Below are positions 58,529 to 64,000 of a stretch of 64,000 nucleotides of DNA, piece by piece; the first letter of the stretch is position 1; every line of letters starts with the position of its first letter. The stretch is from Faucicola sp902506225. Its GTDB lineage: Bacteria > Pseudomonadota > Gammaproteobacteria > Pseudomonadales > Moraxellaceae. The notes under the pieces were generated by a model that ran no database searches, was not told the DNA's origin, and saw only the letters and a program-made list of their open reading frames with translations. The stretch spans positions 1,984,001-2,048,000 of the forward strand of contig LR733345.1 of NCBI GenBank assembly GCA_902506225.1, in the 5' to 3' direction. A program made the position numbers and the translations under genes.

Positions 58529-59221
58529 TTATTGAGCCAACATCCACGCCACCGCTGCATCGATATGCAGAAGTGTGGTGTCAAACACAGGTAGTGGGCT
58601 ATTTTCTTCATTGATAAGCAGTCCGATTTCAGTACACCCCAAAATTACGGCTTGTGCACCCTGCGCTTTGAGTGTCTCAATGATTTGAATATATTGCTCG
58701 GCAGCGCTCGGTTTAATTTGGTTTAAACACAACTCATCGTAAATAATGCGATGCACGATTTGCTGATCAGATTCGCTAGGGATAATCGTTTGGATACCAT
58801 ATTTGACTAATGTTGTTTGATAAAAGCCATCCGTCATACTAAAACTAGTCCCTAACAATCCTACCTTGTCCAAGCCTTGTTTAGCAATGGCTTGAGCCGT
58901 GATGTCAATCAAATGTAAAAATGGGACATCTATCGCATCTGTGATGAACTCAGCGACTTTGTGCATGGTATTGGTGGCAAGTAAGATTCCATCAACGCCT
59001 GCGAGTACTAAGCGTTTTGCAGCATCCGCTAATATTTCACCTGCTTGTTGCCAGTTGCCTTGTTTTTGTAGTTGGGCAATTTCTTCAAAGTCGAGATTAT
59101 AAATAACCAGTCTAGCCCCATGATTAGCGCCAAGAAGTTGATTGATTTGTTCATTGATTGTTTGGTAGTAGCTGATTGAACTTGCGGTACTCATGCCGCC
59201 AATAATGCCGAGTAGTTTCAT
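58529..59221 (-). CDS. Aspartate/glutamate racemase family protein (YgeA-like)
   Basis: A 230-aa cofactor-independent racemase fold. Most family members have two catalytic Cys. Here the first is Thr83 (LLATNTMH) and the second is Cys195 (LGCTEIGLL), the same asymmetric Thr/Cys pair described for E. coli YgeA (Thr83/Cys197), an L-aspartate/glutamate-specific racemase. IGGMSTASSISYYQTINE at the start and GLLGTSFSMTDGFYQ in the middle fit this group. A D-amino-acid role is therefore likely. It is divergent from leuA. Confidence 0.85.
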   Translation of the reverse strand: MKLLGIIGGMSTASSISYYQTINEQINQLLGANHGARLVIYNLDFEEIAQLQKQGNWQQAGEILADAAKRLVLAGVDGILLATNTMHKVAEFITDAIDVPFLHLIDITAQAIAKQGLDKVGLLGTSFSMTDGFYQTTLVKYGIQTIIPSESDQQIVHRIIYDELCLNQIKPSAAEQYIQIIETLKAQGAQAVILGCTEIGLLINEENSPLPVFDTTLLHIDAAVAWMLAQ

Positions 59222-59444
59222 ATGATGATGCCTATGGTTAGTTCCTATTTTAATTGGCTACTACTATAGGGTAATTTAATAGTTAATGCCCGATACAGTT
59301 GTTTTTTAAATTTCAAAATTGTGTGGGTGGTTTAAACATCACAATTATTTGCCGAAAACCACTAGCAAAGAATCCTGTCCGAAACTCGAAGGCATCACCA
59401 CTAAAACTTCGATAGCATGGTTTTAACCTAAAAAGGAGACAACC

Positions 59445-61115
59445 ATGCTAACCAATCCTCAAACCAAATACCAGCGCTTTACCATTGAGCCTTTTCCCAC
59501 CCGAACCTGGTGCAACAACCAGCTTACTACTGCCCCGCGCTGGTGCTCATCTGACTTAAGAGATGGCAACCAAGCCTTAATTAATCCTATGGATACGGAC
59601 AAAAAGTTGTATTTATTCAATCATTTGGTGGCGATTGGCTTTAAAGAAATTGAAGTGGCTTTTCCTTCCGCATCTGAAACCGATTTTAACTTTGTACGAC
59701 AGTTAATTGATGACAAGCTTATTCCTAACGATGTATGGATTCAAGTCATTACCCAATCACGTCCTGAACTTATTGCTAAGACCTTTGACGCATTGCAAGG
59801 CGCATCCAAAGCGATTGTCCATTTATACAATGCCACTGCCCCCGTCTTTCGTGAGGTGGTATTTAACCAAGACAAAGCCAGTACCATAGAATTAGCAGTA
59901 AATGGGGCAAGGTTGGTTAAACAGCATTGTGAGCAAAATCCCAATACCCAATGGCAATTTGAGTATTCACCAGAAACTTTCTGCTTTACTGAGCGGGACT
60001 TTGCCTTAAAGATTTGTGAAGCGGTTAAAGACGTTTGGCAACCGACGGCTAAACGACCTATGATTATCAATCTACCTGCCACGGTTGAGATGAATACGCC
60101 CAATGTATATGCCGATCAAATTGAATGGTTTATGCAAAATTTTTCGGATTTATCGCATATTACGATTAGTATTCATCCACATAATGATCGAGGGACAGGG
60201 GTAGCCTGCGCTGAACTTGCCATGCTTGCAGGAGCAACCCGAGTCGAAGGCTGTCTATTTGGTAATGGTGAACGTACGGGCAATGTTGATTTGGTAACAC
60301 TGGCGTTAAATCTATATACCCAGGGCATTTATCCCAACTTAGATTTTTCAAATCTTCAACAAACGGCTAATGTAATGACCTATTGCAATGAGCTGCCGAT
60401 TCATCCACGACATCCGTATGCCGGTGAACTCGTATTTACTGCCTTTAGTGGCTCTCACCAAGATGCGATTAAAAAGGGTTTCGCTAAACGTCAAGAAAAT
60501 CCAAACAGTGTTTGGAATGTGCCGTACTTTACCATTGACCCTAAAGACATTGGTGCAACCTATGAAGCAGTCATACGGGTCAATAGCCAATCGGGTAAAA
60601 GCGGTGCAGCATGGCTGCTTGAAACCCATCATGGCATCAAATTACCCCGTGCGTTTCAGCTGGACTTTAGCCAACAGGTTAAAGACTTTACCCACCAGCA
60701 TGAAAAAGAAGCGAGCATGTCTGAGATTTGGCAGTTGTTTAAAGAACGTTATGGCTTAAATTTATATCAGCTAGCAGGCTATCAAGTACAGGGTTTTACT
60801 GGGAGAAACAATGCCAATGACTATCATCTAACGGTTGAGCTTTCTAACCCCAATGAGTTAACAATTGAGGGAGTAGGCAACGGAATACTCTCTGCTTTTG
60901 TTAATGCGATTAACAGCCGCTTTGATAAACGATTTAGCATTGAGCAGTATGATGAGCATAGTCTAGGTAAAGCCAGCGATAGCCAAGCGATTTGTTATGT
61001 GATGCTAAAAGAAGATGATGAGTCGTTTTATGGGGTAGCCATTGGCGATGATGTCGCAAAAACATCGATGCAGGCGGTGATCAATGCCTGTCAACAGCAA
61101 CTTATACTTGGCTAA
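59445..61115 (+). CDS. leuA: 2-isopropylmalate synthase (long form)
   Basis: LeuA condenses 2-ketoisovalerate and acetyl-CoA, the first step of leucine synthesis. The 556-aa length is the type 2 form. The TIM barrel shows RWCSSDLRDGNQALINPM and the metal-binding HPHNDRGTG, followed by GCLFGNGERTGNVDLVTLA. A C-terminal LeuA dimerisation/allosteric domain follows, where leucine feedback acts. An AGGAG ribosome-binding site precedes the ATG. I see no leucine-rich leader peptide upstream. The 3' end overlaps the convergent AraC gene by 14 bp. Confidence 0.95.
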   Translation: MLTNPQTKYQRFTIEPFPTRTWCNNQLTTAPRWCSSDLRDGNQALINPMDTDKKLYLFNHLVAIGFKEIEVAFPSASETDFNFVRQLIDDKLIPNDVWIQVITQSRPELIAKTFDALQGASKAIVHLYNATAPVFREVVFNQDKASTIELAVNGARLVKQHCEQNPNTQWQFEYSPETFCFTERDFALKICEAVKDVWQPTAKRPMIINLPATVEMNTPNVYADQIEWFMQNFSDLSHITISIHPHNDRGTGVACAELAMLAGATRVEGCLFGNGERTGNVDLVTLALNLYTQGIYPNLDFSNLQQTANVMTYCNELPIHPRHPYAGELVFTAFSGSHQDAIKKGFAKRQENPNSVWNVPYFTIDPKDIGATYEAVIRVNSQSGKSGAAWLLETHHGIKLPRAFQLDFSQQVKDFTHQHEKEASMSEIWQLFKERYGLNLYQLAGYQVQGFTGRNNANDYHLTVELSNPNELTIEGVGNGILSAFVNAINSRFDKRFSIEQYDEHSLGKASDSQAICYVMLKEDDESFYGVAIGDDVAKTSMQAVINACQQQLILG

Positions 61116-61884
61116 AGTTGTGCTGATACCCAGCAACGTATTGGGTCGGTGATAGCCCAATACGTTGTTTAAAAGCGGTACTAAACGCACTGGGGCTGTC
61201 ATAACCAACGGCTAATGACACATCGACTACGCTTTGACCTTGCAATAATAGCTCAAGACTGTGCTGCAACCGTAGCCGTCTTAGCCATTCAATAAAGCTC
61301 AACCCTGTTTGCTGAGTAAATTGCCGTGATACCGTGCGTTCACTGATGTTAAGCAGGTGGGCAATATCAGCAAGTGCCCATGGGTGAGAGAGTCGCTCGC
61401 TAATTTTTTCAAGCAAGGCTTGATATTCAGGCAAAGTGGGCTGTGGTACTTCAAATTCTGCGAGCGGTGTTAAACATCGAAGTTCATCAAGTATCAGCTC
61501 AACGATCCAGGCTTCACGGGTATTGGTTTGATAATGACTGTTAATACCAACGGCACTGCTAAGCAACGCTTGCAATAACTCGCTTATCGCCACCACTTGA
61601 CTGCGGTTAAGTAAATCCGCCCTTGTCAGCGGCTCAATAAAAGCAGATAAGACTTGGGTATTCTTTAAAATGGTTAGGTGATGTTCCGTACCTTGTGTCA
61701 GCCATATTCCCCGATTTTGGGTAATGGCAAATTGACCGTTAGGCGCTGTCACCCGGATAAAGCCATGTTTGACAATAATCAGCTGATGACAGACATGGCT
61801 GTGCAATGGCTCACACATCCCTGTTTCGTACTGCTTTTCAACAATGCTTAATGGCTGTTGAGGCTGTAAAGATTGAAAGTACAT
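61102..61884 (-). CDS. AraC-family transcriptional regulator
   Basis: A 260-aa protein with an N-terminal cupin-like sensor (about residues 20-100, HSHVCHQLIIVKHGFIRV and IWLTQGTEHHLTIL) and a C-terminal double helix-turn-helix. The first (ALADIAHLLNISERTVSRQF) and second (SVVDVSLAVGYDSPSAFSTAFKQRIGLSPTQY) helices are canonical. It overlaps the end of leuA on the other strand and does not obviously control it. A divergent small membrane gene at 61948 is a possible target. Confidence 0.92.
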   Translation of the reverse strand: MYFQSLQPQQPLSIVEKQYETGMCEPLHSHVCHQLIIVKHGFIRVTAPNGQFAITQNRGIWLTQGTEHHLTILKNTQVLSAFIEPLTRADLLNRSQVVAISELLQALLSSAVGINSHYQTNTREAWIVELILDELRCLTPLAEFEVPQPTLPEYQALLEKISERLSHPWALADIAHLLNISERTVSRQFTQQTGLSFIEWLRRLRLQHSLELLLQGQSVVDVSLAVGYDSPSAFSTAFKQRIGLSPTQYVAGYQHNFSQV

Positions 61885-61947
61885 ATACTATAGTCAATTC
61901 AATGGCTTAACAATGCTAAAAGTTTTCACGTCCATTATACTTGAAAA

Positions 61948-62178
61948 ATGTTTAAGCTCTCCAATGTAGTGTTTAGCTTTACGCCCTTTGATGGCCAACC
62001 TTTGACTCAACCTAGCTGGTGGAAATATTTGCTTTTATCAAAGCTGTTTGGGATTTGGCTATTAGCCTTTCTATGGAGAGATAAAATGAATGATAAATAT
62101 GTGTATTCAGCGATCATGTCGATGCTATCGATTCTAGCAGGTATTATTATCATGTCAGCGGTTGCAATAATTTATTGA
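61948..62178 (+). CDS. Small hypothetical membrane protein, 76 aa
   Basis: An ATG-started frame encoding two hydrophobic helices (WKYLLLSKLFGIWLLAFLW and the C-terminal AIMSMLSILAGIIIMSAVAIIY). No family is recognised. It lies 63 bp from the divergent AraC-type regulator, a common arrangement for a regulated target, but its ribosome-binding site is poor, so it may not be translated. Confidence 0.45.
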   Translation: MFKLSNVVFSFTPFDGQPLTQPSWWKYLLLSKLFGIWLLAFLWRDKMNDKYVYSAIMSMLSILAGIIIMSAVAIIY

Positions 62179-62242
62179 ATCTTCTGCAATTGGAGTCTTG
62201 AGGCTTCGCTTCGCCCAGCAATTTAAAGCTTAATTCAGTTGG

Positions 62243-63103
62243 TTATACGTCTGGTAAATAAAACTCACCCTTACCTACCGCGATCACATTGCCACCCACA
62301 TAAATAGTTTGTTTCTCATCAACTTTCAGCATTAACCGATTAGGACGCCCTATCTCATCACCTTGAAAAATACGTTTATGGATTGGGTGCTGGTTTTGTG
62401 AAATAAAATATGCACCCAGATTGGCACAGGCTGACCCAGTTCCGCTATCTTGCACTATTTGATTATTTTCTATCGAGAAAAACCGTACAAACACATCATC
62501 GTTGTCTTGGTACCACAAATATAGCATGGCAAGCTCGTTGTCTTTTTGACAAATAGTTTGCAGTTGCTCTTTATTGATTTTAGCGTCATATAGCTTCTGC
62601 TTTGATAGCACGTTTAATAGTAATTGCGAAGTCCCTGTATTCATCCAATAAGCCTGATTGGCGATATCATCTGCCATCAATCCTGTTATTTTTGCCAGCT
62701 CTTCATGTGTCGCGACACTGATGCGCTGTTCAAAACCTGTTAAAGACAGTTCGACATGGCTATCATTAACTTGGACCTCTACTGGCTTGGCTATGGTGTT
62801 TAACACAAAGTTATTTAATAAATTTTGCAGTTGTTGAATAACAAATGCTGAACCAAGCGTGGGATGACCTGCTAATGGCATTTCATAATTTGGGGTAAAA
62901 ATACGTAAATCGGCAACCGCTTGAACGCCATGCTTAGCAGTGGGAGCAAATAAAAATACGGTTTCACTTAGATTAAACTGCTGAGCAATCGCTTGCATCT
63001 GCTGATCAGTTAAGCCATCGGCACTAGGAAATACAGCAAGAGGGTTACCACCAAAGTGATTGTCAGCAAAAACATTAACAATATGATAGGTATAGGTCTG
63101 CAA
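62243..63103 (-). CDS. PhzF-family isomerase/epimerase
   Basis: A 286-aa protein of the PhzF family, which shares the diaminopimelate-epimerase fold. The catalytic Glu47 is in FNLSETVFL, and FADNHFGGNPLAVF, MPLAGHPTLGSAF and QDSGTGSACANLGAY are clear family blocks. PhzF itself isomerises a phenazine precursor, but most relatives lie outside phenazine clusters, as here, and have unknown substrates. No phenazine genes are near. Confidence 0.9.
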   Translation of the reverse strand: MQTYTYHIVNVFADNHFGGNPLAVFPSADGLTDQQMQAIAQQFNLSETVFLFAPTAKHGVQAVADLRIFTPNYEMPLAGHPTLGSAFVIQQLQNLLNNFVLNTIAKPVEVQVNDSHVELSLTGFEQRISVATHEELAKITGLMADDIANQAYWMNTGTSQLLLNVLSKQKLYDAKINKEQLQTICQKDNELAMLYLWYQDNDDVFVRFFSIENNQIVQDSGTGSACANLGAYFISQNQHPIHKRIFQGDEIGRPNRLMLKVDEKQTIYVGGNVIAVGKGEFYLPDV

Positions 63104-63456
63104 AATGAATTTCCTTCGCGATAGGCTAAAAAATTAGTCACTTCAAGGTCAGCACTAATTCAGACCATATAGTAATTTTGGTACATTTGTTCAATTTTAT
63201 GTATTTGTTATTAAAGTGCTTTGTGGGAATTTTCTTGATTATTTGATTTTTTAGCAATCTTGACCAAGCCTTTACAACAAAAAAATAGAATTTTTTGATT
63301 TAACTGGTTTTTTATATCGACAAAATTACTTAGTGTGCTATTTTCTCCGAAATTTTGTGGTGACTCCAAATAAAAAAATCTATCTCTCGCTATCAGCGCT
63401 TCCATAGCGTCTAACGCCAAAGCTATTGCGCTATATTTCATGCGATTAGATATCAA

Positions 63457-63793
63457 TAAACATCAAAATTGTGGAATATTATAAAAGCAACGCTATCCTG
63501 ACCTACCTTTAAAATTTTTAAATGACCTCTGTATTTTAGCTAAAAGAATTAATTTAATCTTAATATCATTTTATAAAAAAAACAAATGTTATTAAAATGT
63601 TTATTTTATGTGTAGGTTATTTAAATTAATAATGTCATATTACTGTATCTCCTAGTATAGTAAAAATTCTGTAATAATTCATTTTCGTTTCATACTAATC
63701 TTTTGAATAAATTAACTTCAAACTATTTTCGAATTGTTAAATTCAAATGATTAACATTTTTTAAAGCTGATAGAGAAATAATAGAGAATCACT
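63457..63793. other. AT-rich upstream region of the ESPR adhesin
   Basis: About 337 bp, very AT-rich, with no supported gene. It should hold the promoter of the surface-protein gene starting at 63794. Short direct repeats of ATAGAGAA type lie just before the start. I name no promoter boxes. Confidence 0.5.
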
Positions 63794-64000
63794 ATGAATC
63801 AAGTGTACCGTGTGGTATTTAATAGATCATTGGGCGTATGGCAGTGTGTCGCAGAAACCGCTAAATCACGCGGCAAATCCTCAAGTAAGGCTTTTAAACC
63901 TTTAGTAATAGCGATGTCGCTGGTATCTGGCAGTGCAATGGCGACAAATTATATGACGAGTACCACGATTACTGATAATCCTTATATCGTCACTAATGAT
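63794..64000 (+). CDS. ESPR-containing type V secretion adhesin, 3' end outside window
   Basis: The frame starts at ATG 63794 and stays open to the window edge (69 codons). The N-terminus MNQVYRVVFNRSLGVWQCVA is the extended signal peptide region (ESPR) of type V secretion proteins. A basic stretch (KSRGKSSSK) and hydrophobic core (LVIAMSLVSGSAMA) follow, ending at a likely cleavage site after SAMA. The product is thus probably a large autotransporter or two-partner adhesin. Only the signal region is present, so the passenger and subtype are unknown. Confidence 0.85.
   Translation, partial: MNQVYRVVFNRSLGVWQCVAETAKSRGKSSSKAFKPLVIAMSLVSGSAMATNYMTSTTITDNPYIVTND

Noticed and set aside
59222..59444. 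Leucine leader peptide/attenuator upstream of leuA
   Set aside because: I found no short ORF with several Leu codons and no clear terminator/antiterminator pair, only a weak CGAAG/CTTCG hairpin.
63211..63456. 81-aa minus-strand ORF
   Set aside because: The frame begins at a non-standard codon, no ribosome-binding site is seen, and the product resembles no family; too weak to annotate.
1..64000. CRISPR array, prophage or intact IS
   Set aside because: No regularly spaced repeats, phage structural genes or complete transposase were seen; the only mobile trace is the tnpB relic near 56.5 kb.

Overview
The window is a gene-dense stretch of a gammaproteobacterial chromosome. Gene content and protein style point to the Moraxellaceae, probably a Moraxella osloensis-like organism. 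The signs are a smc-zipA-ligA cluster, a ccoNOQP high-affinity oxidase operon, a single LolC/E-type permease beside lolD, GC content that looks moderately low, and an ESPR-type surface protein. The genus assignment is inference; no database was consulted. Both window edges cut surface-protein genes: the 3' part of a bacterial Ig-like (Big-1) adhesin on the left and the first 69 codons of an ESPR-bearing autotransporter/adhesin on the right.

Left part (1-12 kb): the adhesin converges on ruvB. Then comes a glycine-cleavage region, gcvT - lipoprotein - gcvH - nitroreductase - gcvP. It is headed by a clear tandem glycine riboswitch upstream of gcvT and is broken up by terminator-like hairpins, so it is probably not one simple operon. 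A GntP-type permease follows.

Middle left (12-32 kb): rnd, recR and ybaB; a sirtuin; metZ; a ClsC-like phospholipase D; an MHS-type transporter; dusA; a likely sppA - hydrolase - CPBP protease operon; comEC (C-terminal nuclease motif not visible); a YdcF protein; and lolD with its permease. A conserved-looking 325-aa protein of unknown function and an SCP2-domain protein complete this part.

Middle right (32-49 kb): the ccoNOQP operon, including a 57-codon ccoQ; an Spx/ArsC-like reductase; leuS-lptE-holA; macA-macB; two nearly identical tRNA-Lys(TTT) genes behind one consensus-like promoter; a glycine-zipper lipoprotein; and ligA and zipA.

Right part (49-64 kb): smc; a small Thr-rich lipoprotein; hemF; gloA; a beta-carbonic anhydrase; the dead C-terminal end of an IS200/IS605-family tnpB with its end hairpin; an AT-rich unknown gene whose C-terminus resembles half of a HEPN domain; an EamA transporter; a YgeA-like racemase; leuA; an AraC regulator; a small membrane protein; and a PhzF protein.

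Two features recur across the whole window. Convergent genes are separated by short, perfect, U-tailed hairpins usable from both sides. Many intergenic regions also carry two or three tandem copies of a 12-23 bp unit. I found no CRISPR array, prophage or intact insertion sequence. The best leads are the tnpB relic with the truncated HEPN-like neighbour, the intergenic micro-duplications, the interleaved gcv region with its riboswitch, and the paired calcium-loop-like motifs in the Ig-like adhesin.
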